DNA of 64,000 nt from Bog-473 sp963728845 (GCA_963728845.1 CAVSLS010000059.1:6899-70898), one strand, 5' to 3'; shown: positions 38,854 through 49,410, numbered from the stretch's first letter. The notes: generated by a model from the sequence alone, not told the origin. Program-made: numbers and translations.

Positions 38854-39944
38854 ACGGCATCCACCACTTCGTCCCGGTCCTGCACCGGGGCGATGCGGTG
38901 GGGCGGCACACGCTCCGCTTACGCGACGCGACGCGGACGCGTGGGTTCCGCTCGGAGATCTACGTCGACACCGTCGACGCCGAGACAGCGGGGGAGGCGG
39001 TTCCCGTGCTCTCCTACCCGGAGGCGGCGCAGCGGGGCGACGTCGTCGTCTACCAGTTCGCCACGGCCTCGGCCATGGCACCCTGGCTGGCCCGACGGCC
39101 CGAGACGCTGGTCGTCAACTACCACAACATCACGCCCCCCGAGCTGATGGCGCCGTGGGACAACCATCTCGCACTCGGGCAGCTGCGTGCCCAGGGTGAG
39201 CTGCGCCTGCTGGCGCCGCGCGCCGCCCTGGCCGTCGCCGACTCTGCCTACAACGAGGCGCACCTGGCCGGGGTGGGGTTCGCCGCCACGGCGGTGATCC
39301 CACCCTCTGCGGCTCTCGACGCCGCCATGACCACCGTGGACCGCGGTGCGGCGGCTTCCGCGCCGCCGGCGACCGGTCGGGGCGCGCGCTGGCTGGCCGT
39401 CGGCAGGGTGTCCCCCAACAAGGCGCTCGAGAGCACGGTCGCTGCGCTCGCGGTGGCGCGGGCCCACGGCGACCCCGAGGCGACGCTGGACATCATCGGC
39501 AAGCCCGCGACCGACTCCTACGTCGCCGCGCTGCACCGCTACGTGGCCGAGCTCGGTCTGGCCGGCGCGGTCCGCTTCACCGGCCACGCGAGCGACGCCA
39601 CGGTCGCGTCCGCCTACGCCACCGCCGACGTGCTCGTCGTGACCTCCGAGCACGAGGGCTTCTGCGTGCCGGTGGTCGAAGCAATGTCCGCCGGCCTGCC
39701 GGTCGTGGCCTTCGACCAGGGTGCGGTGCCCGAGGTGTTGGGGGGTGCAGGGGTCCTGGTCACCGACAAGGATCCGTACGCGTTGGCCGCATCCATCGCC
39801 GCGGTGTTGACCGACCCCCCGCGCCGCGACGCCATGACGGAGACGGGGCGCAGGCGGCTGGCACAGCTCGATCTCGAGACCGCCGCCGACCGGTTCGTCA
39901 ACCTGTTGGTGCCCTTGATCGAGCACGCCGCGGCACGGTCGTGA
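38850..39944 (+). CDS. GT4 glycosyltransferase, paralog family member 2
   Basis: Intact 364-residue GT-B enzyme. It has the subfamily start GIHHFVPVLHRGDAVGRHTL, the linker YQFATASAMAPWLARRPETL and LVVNYHNITPPELMAPWDN, then WLAVGRVSPNKALESTVAAL and SEHEGFCVPVVEAMSAGLPV (E-x7-E). The GTG overlaps the preceding methyltransferase stop, and its own stop overlaps the next GT4 start. It is closely similar to the neighbour at 39941, pointing to tandem duplication. Confidence 0.9.
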   Translation: MNGIHHFVPVLHRGDAVGRHTLRLRDATRTRGFRSEIYVDTVDAETAGEAVPVLSYPEAAQRGDVVVYQFATASAMAPWLARRPETLVVNYHNITPPELMAPWDNHLALGQLRAQGELRLLAPRAALAVADSAYNEAHLAGVGFAATAVIPPSAALDAAMTTVDRGAAASAPPATGRGARWLAVGRVSPNKALESTVAALAVARAHGDPEATLDIIGKPATDSYVAALHRYVAELGLAGAVRFTGHASDATVASAYATADVLVVTSEHEGFCVPVVEAMSAGLPVVAFDQGAVPEVLGGAGVLVTDKDPYALAASIAAVLTDPPRRDAMTETGRRRLAQLDLETAADRFVNLLVPLIEHAAARS

Positions 39945-41003
39945 GCGCCATCCACCAATTCGTCCCGATGCTGCACCACGGGGACGCGGTCGGGCGCCAC
40001 ACGTTGCGCCTCCGCGAGGTCATGGCCGCCCGCGGCATCCGCTCGCAGATCTACGTCGAGTTGGACGATCAAGAAACGGCGTCGGAGACGCGTCCCTTCG
40101 CGAGCTACGCGCAGGAGGCCGAGAGCGGGGACGTCCTCATCTACCAGTTCGCCACTGCGTCGGCGATCGCGTCATGGCTGCAGGCGCGCCCCGAGCCGCT
40201 GGTCGTGAACTACCACAACGTGACGCCGCCGGACCTCTACGCACCCTGGGACAACGGCATGGCGCGCCACCAGCTTCGGGCCCAGTCGGAGCTGCGCGCG
40301 CTGGCACCCCGTGCCGTCCTGGGCCTCGCGGTGTCGTCGTTCAACGAAAGCGAGCTTCGCGAGGCCGGCTTCGGCCGCACCGCGGTTGTCCCACCCGCCG
40401 CCATGGTGCCGACAGGCCGGGGAGCGCGCTCCGGAGCCCCGGCGCCGAACCGCACCCGGCGCCCGTTGGGTCGCCGTGGGCCGTCTCGCCCCCAACAAGG
40501 CCATCGAGTTCGCCGTCATGGGGCTCCTCGTCACCCGGCGGCACCACGATCCGGCTGCGACGCTCGAGGTCGTGGGGCGGCCGGTAGTGCCGTCGTACAC
40601 GGCCGCCCTGCAACGCTTCATCGACGAGCTCGGCCTCCACGATGCTGTGACCTTCAGCGGCGTGCTGAGCGACTCCGAGCTCGCCGCTGCCTTGGCCGAC
40701 TCCGACGTGCTCGTCGTGACGTCGCAGCACGAGGGATTCGGGGTGCCGGTGATTGAGGCCATGACTTTCGGGTTGCCGGTGGTGGCCAACCGGATCGGCG
40801 CGCTCCCGGAGGTGGTCGGCGACGGCGGCCTGCTGGTCGACACCACAGATCCGATGGCTCTGGCCGGCGCCGTGGCCCGCGTGTTCGGGGAGCCCGGGCT
40901 CAAAGAGACGCTGGGCGAGGCCGCCCGGCGCCGTGTGGCGGCCCTCGACCTTCCCTCGGCCGGCGACCGCGCCGTGGACCTCGTCGCCGCGCTGGTGGGC
41001 TGA
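39941..41003 (+). CDS. GT4 glycosyltransferase, paralog family member 3 (frame broken once)
   Basis: About 353 residues. It starts SAIHQFVPMLHHGDAVGRHT and carries YQFATASAIASWLQARPEPL and VVNYHNVTPPDLYAPWDNGM, nearly the same words as member 2. After a frame change near 40455 come RWVAVGRLAPNKAIEFAVMG and SQHEGFGVPVIEAMTFGLPV. The GTG start overlaps the previous stop (GTGA). It is the last gene of this rightward group. Confidence 0.86.
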
Positions 41004-41071
41004 GCGCCGGGCACGCGGCCGCCGGGCACGACCGGGGAACGAGCGGGTAACGACCGGGCACGACTCTCTGG

Positions 41072-41100
41072 AAACTATCCACGAGTCTGTTTATAGTTTT
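41072..41100 (+). promoter_or_regulatory. 29-bp imperfect palindrome, copy B
   Basis: AAACTATC, ten bases, TTTATAGTTTT. This is the most symmetric copy: the left half AAACTATCCAC mirrors the right half, whose complement reads AAACTATAAAC. It lies between the 3' ends of two convergent GT4 genes, so it does not sit at an obvious gene start. Compare 2266-2294 and 17978-18006. Confidence 0.45.
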
Positions 41101-41147
41101 GACAGATAGGCCGGCACCGACGCCGGGAGGGTCGAAGGTGTCAGCGC

Positions 41148-42231
41148 TCAGGAGGCGCCGACGGCCTGCTGCACCAACGACACGAAGCGCCGCGTCGAGG
41201 CAGCCAGGTCGAACCCAGCGGCCCGCTCGGTGCCGGCCTCAACGAGGACCTTGCGCAGCGTGGCGTCCTCGAGCACCCGGCCCACGGCCAAGGCGAACGG
41301 CACCGGCGACTTGTCGGGCAGCACCAGCCCGGCCCCGCCCACGGTCTCCGGGACCGCGGTGACGCCGTAGGCGACGATGGGGACGCCGTGGCCCATGGCC
41401 TCGGCCAGCGGGACGCAGAACCCCTCGTGGTCCGACGCCATCACGAAGACGTCGGCCGCTCGGAAGTACGCCTCGAGCTCCGCGCCGGTGACCGAGCCCG
41501 CAATGTTCACGGCCGAGGTCAGCCCGAGCTCCTCGATGAACGCGCGCAGCGCCGGCTCGTAGGTCACGCCGAGCGGCGAGCCGATCAGGTGCAGGCGTGC
41601 AGCCGGGTCGGCCACACGGCGCAGGACGTCGAGCATCTTGACGAGGTCGTGCGGCGCCTTGTGGGGGGAGATCTTCCCGACGTAGAGCAGGTCGGCGCCG
41701 CCCTCGCGCACCTTGCCGGCGCGCCAGGGAGGCCGTCAGCTCGGCGTCGGGCTCGTCGCTCTTGGCGTGCATGTCGATCAGCAGCGGGACGACGGCGGTC
41801 CCTTCGTAGCCCAAGGCCACGAGCTCCGACTCGTTGAAGGCCGAGTCCGCGACGGCGAAGCGGCTCTGGGTTGCGAGGCGCGCCAGCTGCGAGCGTCCGA
41901 GCGCGACCTCGTAGGCCACGTCCGGCTCCCAGTCGCGCAACAGGGCTGCGGGCGTGATGTTGTGATAGTTCACGAGCTTGGGCTCGGGCCGTGCCGCGAG
42001 GATGTCGTAGACCGGGCTCCCGATCGACGCTTGATACAGCAGCCAGCGGTCACGGCCCGCCCGCCCGAGCTCGATGACCGGCCGCCCCTCGTGCGCGACG
42101 TCGGGCGTGTGGCTCCCGTAGTAGATGTCGGAATCGATGCCCGCAGCGCGCAGTCCGTTGCGCAGGTTCAGCGCGCTGACCCCGATTGCGTCGCGGCTCG
42201 CGAGCGACGGTATGACCTGGTCGACCCGCAC
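41148..42231 (-). CDS. GT4 glycosyltransferase, paralog family member 4 (frame broken once)
   Basis: About 360 residues. It starts RVDQVIPSLASRDAIGVSAL, a diverged form of the subfamily N-terminus, with LVNYHNITPAALLRDWEPDV preserved. After a frame change near 41715 it has LLYVGKISPHKAPHDLVKML and SDHEGFCVPLAEAMGHGVPI. GTG 42231 is the first usable start before the conserved region. It is transcribed toward its relatives, so the four-member family includes one inverted copy. Confidence 0.85.
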
Positions 42232-42338
42232 GGCCGTGCAGTGTACCGGCGGGGCCGCGCACCCCGATTGCGACGGCCATGCACCAGTTTGCCCTGGTGG
42301 CGCCGGTAGCATTTTCGGATCGTGCCGCTCGCGAACCC

Positions 42339-44484
42339 ATGTCGCGCGCCCCGGGCCCTTGCGACGCCGCGCACAGACGGCCCTCGCCGCGCTCATCGTC
42401 ACGTCGGGGTTCGTGGTGCCCGCCGCCCTGTTCGGTCCAGCGACCCAACGCGGCGGCCGACCTCGGCGCTCCCGACCGGTCGTCCGTGCCGCTCCTCCCC
42501 GCCTCGCGGGCCCATGCTCTGCCGGGTGACGCCACCAGCGTGCGGATCGCCATGACCGAGAACGACGGCCTCGACGTCATCGTGGAGTCGTTGGGCGGCG
42601 TGTCGGCGCCGGGGGTTGTCGACGCACCCGCCGTCCGCTTCCAGCAGACGGGCGGGGCGTGGGCGGTCGACACCGGGTCCGGGTGTGGGGGGCCGTGGAC
42701 CGAGGTGTCGACCAATCAGACCACGCCCACCGCGACTCCGGTCAGCGGCGGGCTCCTGCAACTGTGCGTCGCCAGCGGGAGCCCCATCGTGCACGGCACG
42801 TTGACGGCGCTCTACAACTCGCTCGGTCAGGCGCGGACCGTCAACACGGTGCCGCTCGAGCAGTACGTGGCGGACACCGTGCCCGGAGAGTCGCCGTCGA
42901 GCTGGGCCAGCCTGGGTGGCGCAGGCCCCCAAGGCATGAACTGGGGCTTCCAGGAGCTCGAGGCCCAGGCCGTGGCGGTCCGCTCCTACGTTCTGGCCAA
43001 CCTCGGCGGCTACGGGGGCTACGCCGACACCTGCGACCTCACCTGCCAGACCTACCGCGGCACCCAGTACGAGACGTCGACGAGCATCGCCGCCGCCAAC
43101 GACACGGCGGGCCAGGTCATGATCATGCCCAACGGCTCGATCGCCACCACCGAGTACTCCGCGTCGACGGGCGGCTACACCTCGAGTGCCAACCAGCAGT
43201 CGCCGTTCACCCCGATGCCCGATGACGGCGACGCGGTGTGCGTGACCGGCGCCTGCAACACCAACCACCAGTGGACGACGTCGGTCAGCTACACCGCCAT
43301 TGAGGGCGCGTGGCCCCAGATCGGCACCTTCACCGGCTTCGGCGGCGCGACCTCCGATCCGGGCCATCCCTACGATGCCTCCTACGGGCGCGTGGACACC
43401 ATCACGCTCAGCGGAACCGGCGGGAGCATCACGATTCCCGGCACCGAGTTCTACGTCGACCTCGGCCTCAACTCGGACCTCTTCGCGGTGGGAGCGAGCA
43501 ACGGTTCCGCCGTCTCCATCTCGGGCCAGGGGTGGGGTCACGGTATCGGGATGGGACAGTGGGGTGCGCTGGGCTACGCCATCGGGCAAGACCACGGCAA
43601 CGGCAACTGGACCTACCAGCAGATCGTGGGCCACTACTACGGCCCCGCCACGCTGGGCAGCCTGCCGGGTGGCGTCAGCCCGGTCGGCCCTCAACCGAAC
43701 GGCGGCGTGGGCGGCTACTGGATCAACGCAACCGATGGTGGCGTGTTCAGCTTCGGCAACGCGCAGTTCCACGGCAGCACCGGCGGCATGCAGCTCAACG
43801 CGCCCGGTCGTGGGCATGGCGTCGACGCACGACGCCGGCGGGTACTGGGAAGTCGCCACCGACGGCGGCGTGTTCAGCTTCGGCGACGCGCCGTTCCACG
43901 GCAGCACCGGGAGCATCCGGCTCAACAAGCCGATGGTCGGCATGGCCGTCACGCCCGACGGCGGCGGCTACTGGCTGGTTGCGTCCGACGGGGGGATCTT
44001 CGCCTACGGCGACGCGGGCTTCTACGGCAGCACCGGCAGCCTCGTGCTCAACAAGCCGGTCATCGGCATGGTGCCGACCCGCGACGGTCGGGGCTACTGG
44101 CTCATCGCGTCCGACGGCGGCGTCTTCGCCTTCGGCGACGCCGGCTTCTTCGGGTCCCTCGGCGGGGCGCCGCCCCTCACCGCGCTGGTCGGGGTGGCCC
44201 CGACACCCGACGGCGGCGGCTACTGGGTCCTCGGCGCCAACGGCACCGTGTACACCTTCGGAGACGCCCCCCAGGTGGGCGTCTCGGGCGTCTCGCGCCC
44301 GCTGAGCAGCATGCAGAGCCCGATGACCGGCCTCATCCCTGACTTCAGCGGCCGGGGCTTCGACGCCGTCAACGGGAGCGGGCAGGCCTTCGCCTACGGC
44401 GACGCGCCCTACTTCGGGGACGTCACCACCGTGGTCAGCGGCTATTCAGGCCACGTCGTGGGCATCGCCGCCACTCCCGGCTGA
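42339..44484 (+). CDS. Exported SpoIID/LytB-domain protein with six C-terminal GYW repeats (frame changes)
   Basis: About 715 residues. A signal sequence is split over two frames (QTALAALIVTSGFVVPAALF). The SpoIID/LytB domain is clear: LEQYVADTVPGESPSSW, LEAQAVAVRSYVLANLGG, DLTCQTYRGTQYE and GWGHGIGMGQWGALGYAIG. SpoIID proteins cut glycan strands lacking stem peptides or enhance amidases, so this one should act on cell wall. From 43700 follow six repeats such as GYWLVASDGGIFAYGDAGFY. Frames change near 42360, 42440 and 43805. Its end overlaps the convergent HAD gene by 50 bp. Confidence 0.85.
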
Positions 44485-45211
44485 GGCCTGCCACCGTGGA
44501 CAGGCGGGGGAACCGGCGCAGCCGGCCGAGGGGACCGAGGCGACCGGCGTCGACACCGTGGTCCGCCGCGTTGAGCAGCCGCAGGTCGCCGCGGCTGTTG
44601 CCGTAGGCCCACAGCACCGGTTGCTCGCCGCCGTTGCTCGAGAGCAGGCCGCGTGCGCGCAGGTAGACGACCAGGCGGGCATACTTCTCGGCCCCACGGC
44701 AGTTCTTCCCTTCGTAGCCCCCGGTGAGCAGCCCGCCGCCGCCGACGGCGAGCCGTGTGGCCACGACGCCGTCGACGCCGAGCTCCGCCCCGGCCGGGCT
44801 CACGTAGCACTCGGGCGAGGCGGAGACGACGACGATGTGGTGTCCCTGCTGCCGGTGCCACTCGAGGCGGCGCCGCGTGTCCTCGCGCAGGTGGCGCTGC
44901 AGGTGGCGACGGGCGAACGCCGCCGAGTGGCGGTCGACCTCTTCGACGGAGAGGCCTCCGAGGAGGCGATGGAACAACCGCTCCTTCACATCGTCGGCCG
45001 CCGAGCCGCCGGCCAGCGCGGCCCGCACGAGCTGCGGCGAGAACCGTACGACGGCTCGTAGCACGGGCCATGCACCGCGCAGGCTGACCAGGAACGGGAA
45101 CACGCTCCCGGAGTCGGTCAGCGTGCCGTCGAAATCGAACGCGGCGACCGTCGGGCGGCGCCCCGAAGCGATCCGTCCTTCCCGCTCGGGGTCAGTCGAG
45201 CCCAGCGCCAC
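44435..45211 (-). CDS. HAD-IB family phosphatase (SerB/CicA-like)
   Basis: 258-residue haloacid-dehalogenase-type hydrolase. The catalytic motif I is AAFDFDGTLTDSGSVFPFL, motif II lies in HHIVVVSASPECYVSP, and motif IV is in WAYGNSRGDLRLLNAADHG, with Asn-Ser replacing the usual Asp-Ser. This subfamily includes phosphoserine phosphatase-like and PlsC-linked lipid phosphatases. GTG 45211 is chosen because GGGAGGGG precedes it; a longer frame would need a TTG start. It overlaps the enoyl-CoA hydratase stop by about 20 bp. Confidence 0.83.
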   Translation of the reverse strand: MALGSTDPEREGRIASGRRPTVAAFDFDGTLTDSGSVFPFLVSLRGAWPVLRAVVRFSPQLVRAALAGGSAADDVKERLFHRLLGGLSVEEVDRHSAAFARRHLQRHLREDTRRRLEWHRQQGHHIVVVSASPECYVSPAGAELGVDGVVATRLAVGGGGLLTGGYEGKNCRGAEKYARLVVYLRARGLLSSNGGEQPVLWAYGNSRGDLRLLNAADHGVDAGRLGPLGRLRRFPRLSTVAGLSREWRRCPRRGLNSR

Positions 45212-46019
45212 CGCGGCCCGCCCCTCCCGCGAATCGAGCCGCGCCGGCAAGCGTCTCGCCGCTCCGGACGACGTCGCGCCCGCGCCGCGCCTCCACGACG
45301 GCAGCGTCCTCCTCGGTCAGGCCCCACTGCTCGAGCGCACTCATCCGGTCGGAGCGCAGGCACACCTGAGGGAGTGCGGCGAGCTGGTGGGCCAGTGCCA
45401 CGGCCTCGACCAGCGCCTGGCCCGGAGGGACGACCCGGTTGACCAGCCCCATGGTGAGCGCCTCGGGGGCCGGGACGGCGCGGCCGGTGAGGATGAGGTC
45501 CATGGCGCGGCCGTGGCCCACGATCCGCGGCAGCCGCACCGTGCCGAGGTCGCACAACGGAACGCCGAAGCGACGGCAGAACACGCCGAAGACGGCGTCT
45601 TCGGCCGCGACCCGCAGGTCGCACCAGAGGGCGAGCTCGATCCCGCCGGCGACCGCATACCCCTCGACGGCGGCGATGACCGGCTTGGAGATGGTCAGGC
45701 GCGTGGGGCCCATCGGAGCGGGCCCCTGGTCGGGAATGGGCCGCCGGTCGCCTTCGGCCACCGCCTTGAGGTCGGCGCCGGCGCAGAACGACCCGTTCGC
45801 ACCGGTCAGCACCGCGACCGAGCGCTCGTCGTCGCCGTCGAAGGCCAAGAAGGCCTCTCTGAGCTGGTCGGCGCAGACGCTGTCGACGGCGTTGCGCCGC
45901 TCGGGCCGGTTGACGGTGACCACAGTGACGGGGCCGTCGTGCTCGACCACGAGCGTGTCGGCCCGGTACGGCACGTAGGGTCCAGCCGAGCGTTCGGCCT
46001 CGGGCGTCTCGGGGTCCAT
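45192..46019 (-). CDS. Enoyl-CoA hydratase/isomerase family protein
   Basis: 275-residue crotonase-fold enzyme. The oxyanion-hole segments are VLTGANGSFCAGADLKAVAE and AAVEGYAVAGGIELALWCDL, the latter with the position-144-type Glu area altered (ELAL), and VPLCDLGTVRLPRIVGHGRA is typical of short-chain hydratases. Probably a step of acyl-CoA breakdown; isomerase or hydrolase activity is also possible in this family. ATG 46019. Intact, with the HAD gene following. Confidence 0.88.
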   Translation of the reverse strand: MDPETPEAERSAGPYVPYRADTLVVEHDGPVTVVTVNRPERRNAVDSVCADQLREAFLAFDGDDERSVAVLTGANGSFCAGADLKAVAEGDRRPIPDQGPAPMGPTRLTISKPVIAAVEGYAVAGGIELALWCDLRVAAEDAVFGVFCRRFGVPLCDLGTVRLPRIVGHGRAMDLILTGRAVPAPEALTMGLVNRVVPPGQALVEAVALAHQLAALPQVCLRSDRMSALEQWGLTEEDAAVVEARRGRDVVRSGETLAGAARFAGGAGRGGAGLD

Positions 46020-46133
46020 GAGGCATTCTCGCAGGCGGGGTGGGGTGCCCGCACATCGTTTTCCCGCCCCCTCCCAGCTCGGAGCATCTTTTCCCAGACC
46101 CGGCCGTCCACACCACAAATATGACCAATCGTG

Positions 46134-46162
46134 TCGACAATTGCCGGCGCACCCGGTAAGGT
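46134..46162 (+). promoter_or_regulatory. Sigma-70-type promoter for the peroxiredoxin gene
   Basis: TCGACA at 46134-46139 and TAAGGT at 46157-46162 are separated by 17 bp, the ideal spacing for a housekeeping actinobacterial promoter. Transcription would begin near 46169, giving a ~35-base leader with AGGAGG at 46193-46198 before ATG 46203. The site lies between divergent genes. Confidence 0.55.
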
Positions 46163-46202
46163 CTCACCCCGCATACAGAGAATCTCGACTCCAGGAGGAC
46201 CA

Positions 46203-46838
46203 ATGGCAGTACGCCTCGGTGACACCGCCCCCGATTTCACCGCCGACACGACGGAGGGCACGATCAACTTCCACCAGTGGCTGGGCGACAGCTGGGGGAT
46301 CCTGTTCTCCCACCCGAAGGACTTCACACCGGTCTGCACGACCGAGCTGGGTGCGTTCTCCAAGGCCAAGCCGGAATTCGACAAGCGCAACACGAAGCTC
46401 ATCGGCCTCTCGGTCGACTCCGTCGAGTCCCACAAGGGCTGGGCCGGCGACATCGAGGAGACCCAGGGCTCGGCGCTGGCCTTTCCGCTGATCGGCGACG
46501 AGGACCGCAAGGTGGCGGACCTCTACGACATGATCCACCCCAACGCCAACGACACGCTGACCGTGCGCTCGGTCTTCATCATCGGGCCCGACAAGAAGGT
46601 CAAGCTGACGCTGACCTACCCGGCATCGACGGGCCGCAACGTGGACGAGATCATCCGCGTGCTCGACTCGCTGCAGCTGACGGCCGACTACAAGGTGGCC
46701 ACGCCGGTGAACTGGACCGAGGGCGAGGACGTCATCATCGTGCCCGCGGTGAGCGACGACGAGGCCAAGGACCGCTTCCCCAAGGGGTGGAAGGCCCTCA
46801 AGCCCTACCTGCGGGTCACGCCACAGCCGAACCGCTGA
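46203..46838 (+). CDS. Peroxiredoxin, 1-Cys/Prx6 type
   Basis: 211-residue thiol peroxidase that reduces hydrogen peroxide and organic hydroperoxides. The peroxidatic cysteine is Cys45 in HPKDFTPVCTTELGAF. The C-terminal arm with VNWTEGEDVIIVPAVSDDEA and FPKGWKALKPYLR is diagnostic of the Prx6 subfamily, which usually works without a resolving cysteine in the same chain. A consensus promoter and AGGAGG ribosome site precede the gene, suggesting strong expression. Intact. Confidence 0.94.
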   Translation: MAVRLGDTAPDFTADTTEGTINFHQWLGDSWGILFSHPKDFTPVCTTELGAFSKAKPEFDKRNTKLIGLSVDSVESHKGWAGDIEETQGSALAFPLIGDEDRKVADLYDMIHPNANDTLTVRSVFIIGPDKKVKLTLTYPASTGRNVDEIIRVLDSLQLTADYKVATPVNWTEGEDVIIVPAVSDDEAKDRFPKGWKALKPYLRVTPQPNR

Positions 46839-46882
46839 GCTCACCGCCCGCGCGCCCGATCCTCTCGGGTGTGATCGTGTGA

Positions 46883-46907
46883 CGTGCGGCCCGCGGGCCG
46901 GCACGTC
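46883..46907. terminator. Hairpin after the peroxiredoxin gene
   Basis: ACGTGC pairs with GCACGT across an inner self-complementary GGCCCGCGGGCC. It lies ~45 bp past the peroxiredoxin stop. There is no U-tract, so it may be a bidirectional or Rho-assisted end, or a binding site. Confidence 0.35.
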
Positions 46908-47000
46908 CGCGCCCCGCTCGCGGGCCGTGTGTCACAGCGCAGGGCAAAGATGGCGGGTGCCGCGCCGCAGGGGTGCCGCGAACCGGAGCAGGAGTCGACG

Positions 47001-47600
47001 ATGGCCGAACCCGAGACCTTCGTGCTGGCCGACCGGGCCCTGGCCCGGGTGGTCGCCCAGATCGCCCCCGACCAGTGGGACATGATCCTGCCGAGCACCT
47101 TCTCGACCCGGAGCCGGCCCGAGCCTCCGTCACTGCGCACGCTGATCAACTACCACGCCTACGACGACGCCTGGGTGCCCGACATGCTGGCCGGCCTGAC
47201 CATGGAGGAGGCGGGGCCGGACAAGTTCGACGGCGACCTCCTGGGCGACGATCCGGTGGCGAGCTTCGACGCCATCGTCGAGCGTGCCTGTGCCGCGGCC
47301 TCCGCCGTCACGAACCTCGACGCCGTCGCCCACCTGTCCTTCGGTGACTTCACGGTGCGCGAGTACTTCTGGCAGATCAACCAGTTCCGGGCCCTGCGGG
47401 CCCATGACATCGCCAGGGCCGTCGGGGTGGACCCGCACCTCCCGGACGAGCTCGTGCGGGGCATCTGGGACGAGGTGGGCCCGCACGCCGAGGAGTGGCG
47501 GGCCATCGGCGTCTTCCCGACCGCCGTCGAGGTGCCCGCCGACGCGCCCCTGCTCAGCCGGCTGCTCGGCCTCACGGGGCGGCAGCCCGACCCCGCCTGA
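47001..47600 (+). CDS. Mycothiol-dependent/DinB-like (TIGR03086-related) metal-binding protein
   Basis: 199-residue helical protein. LRTLINYHAYDDAWVPDMLA carries the first histidine of the DinB-type metal site and FRALRAHDIARAVGVDPHLP the last. The C-terminus LLSRLLGLTGRQPDP is the standard ending. Length and motifs match actinobacterial maleylpyruvate-isomerase-like proteins, whose thiol cofactor is usually mycothiol. ATG 47001 was chosen for the GGAG box 14 bp upstream. Intact; a second family member is at 14993. Confidence 0.83.
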   Translation: MAEPETFVLADRALARVVAQIAPDQWDMILPSTFSTRSRPEPPSLRTLINYHAYDDAWVPDMLAGLTMEEAGPDKFDGDLLGDDPVASFDAIVERACAAASAVTNLDAVAHLSFGDFTVREYFWQINQFRALRAHDIARAVGVDPHLPDELVRGIWDEVGPHAEEWRAIGVFPTAVEVPADAPLLSRLLGLTGRQPDPA

Positions 47601-47612
47601 GGGGTCGGCTCG

Positions 47613-49410
47613 TCAGGCGGACGGCGGCACGAGCTCGTCGCGCAGCTCGCGCTTGAGGACCTTGCCCTGGGGGTTGCGCGGCAAGGGCTCGGTGCGGAAC
47701 CAGATGTGCGTCGGCACCATGAAGCCGGCGAGCCGCGCCTTGACGTGCAGTGCCGAGCTCGTCCGCCGTCACCTTGGCCCCGGGGCGGAGCACGACGACG
47801 GCTCCCACCTCCTCGCCCAGGGTCGGATCGGGCACGCCGATCACGGCACAGTCCGCGACCGCCGGGTGCTCGAAGAGCGCGGACTCGACCTGGACCGAGT
47901 AGACGTTCTCGCCGCCCCGGATGATCATGTCCTTGGCCCGGTCGACGATGTAGATGAAGTTGTCCTCGTCGAGCCGCGCCACGTCGCCGGTGTGCAGCCA
48001 GCCCCTGGAGAAGGTCTTGGCGGTCTCGTCGGGCCGGTTCCAATAGCCGCGCACGACGTTGGGCCCCTTGATCCAGAGCTCCCCTCTGACATCGGGCCCG
48101 CGCGCGATGGTGTCATCGGGTTCGTCGCGGCCGAAGTCCTCGGGCACGACGGCCACGTCGCACACCGGCACCGGGGGACCGACGCTCTCGGGTCTCGCCA
48201 CGTAGTCGCCACCGGAGATCATGGAGGTGACCGAGGACGTCTCGGTCAGCCCGTAGCCGTTGGAGGGCTGCCCCACGGGCCACGCCTCGCGGATGCGCCG
48301 GACCAGGTCGGGCGGGGCGGGGGCGCCCCCATAGGAGACGCCGCGGATGGACGAGGTGTCGAATTTCGAGAAGTTGGGGGAGTCGAGCACCTGCATGACC
48401 ATGGCCGGCACGCCGCCGAACGTCCCGATCCTCTCCCGCTCGATCAGCTCGAGCGCGCGATCGGGGTCGAAGTGATGCATCATCACGATCTTGCCGCCGG
48501 CGGCGACGTTCGAGACCATGACCGAGTGGCACCCCGTGGCGTGGAACAGCGGCACGGACAGCAGGAAGGCGGGCTGCGCCTTCTCGCCCACCGTTTCGAG
48601 GGCCGGCGCGCCGAAACGCATGGACCCGCGGGTGTTGATGAAGAACAGGCTCATCAAGTTGGTGCACATGTTGCGGTGTGTTCCCACGGCGCCCTTGGGT
48701 CGCCCAGTGGTGCCCGACGTGTAGAAGATGGTGGCGTCGTCCTCCGGGTCGATGGTGACGTCGGGAGGCGAGGCGGCCTCGTCCACGGGACCGAGGGCAA
48801 GCGCGAATGGCCACTCCGTGACCGGCGCGGCGCCAGCGGGCGGTTCGTACACCGCGAGCGGCGCCTTGGGCTCGGTCCGGTGCTCGTCGGTCACGATGAT
48901 CGCGCCGAGCCCCGAGAGCCCGCCGAGGAAGGGTCGGATGCGCTCGGCCCGCTCGGTGTCGACGAAGGCGACCTTCGAACCCGAGTCTTCGAGCCCGTAG
49001 CGCAGCTCCTCGCCGCTCCACCACGCGTTCAGCGGCACGACGATGGCGCCGGCCAGGGTGGCTCCCCAGAAGGCCATGATCCACTCGGGCAGGTTGCGCA
49101 TGATGATGGCGACGCGATCGCCCTGAGCGATCCCGAAGCTGGCGCGGAGCCGCTGCGCGAGCGTGCAGGCGATGTGGTAGTGCTCGGCAAAGGTCGTCCG
49201 CTCGTCCTCGTACACGAGGAAGGGGGCGTCACCGTGGGCGAGCGACATATCGAGAACGGCGCGCAGGGACGTCGGTGCGTTCTTCCAGGTCCGGGTCGGC
49301 ACGCCGCGGATGTCGAGCTCCTCCATCTCGAAGAGCTGTCCCGGGGCGGTGAGGGCTCTGTCGGCCTCGCCGACCGACATCGAGGGTGTGTCCTTGCCGG
49401 TTGCGCTCAC
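47613..49410 (-). CDS. AMP-binding acyl-CoA synthetase (frame broken near the C-terminus)
   Basis: Adenylate-forming enzyme of about 598 residues that activates a carboxylic acid with ATP and CoA. Motifs: ATIFYTSGTTGRPKGAVGTH (P-loop A3), GYGLTETSS (A5), GWLHTGDVARLDEDNFIYIV (A7/A8) and, after a frame change near 47750, a C-terminal NPQGKVLKRELRDEL with the catalytic Lys. It resembles medium/long-chain FadD-type proteins. The GTG start overlaps the oligoribonuclease stop by 4 bp. Confidence 0.9.
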
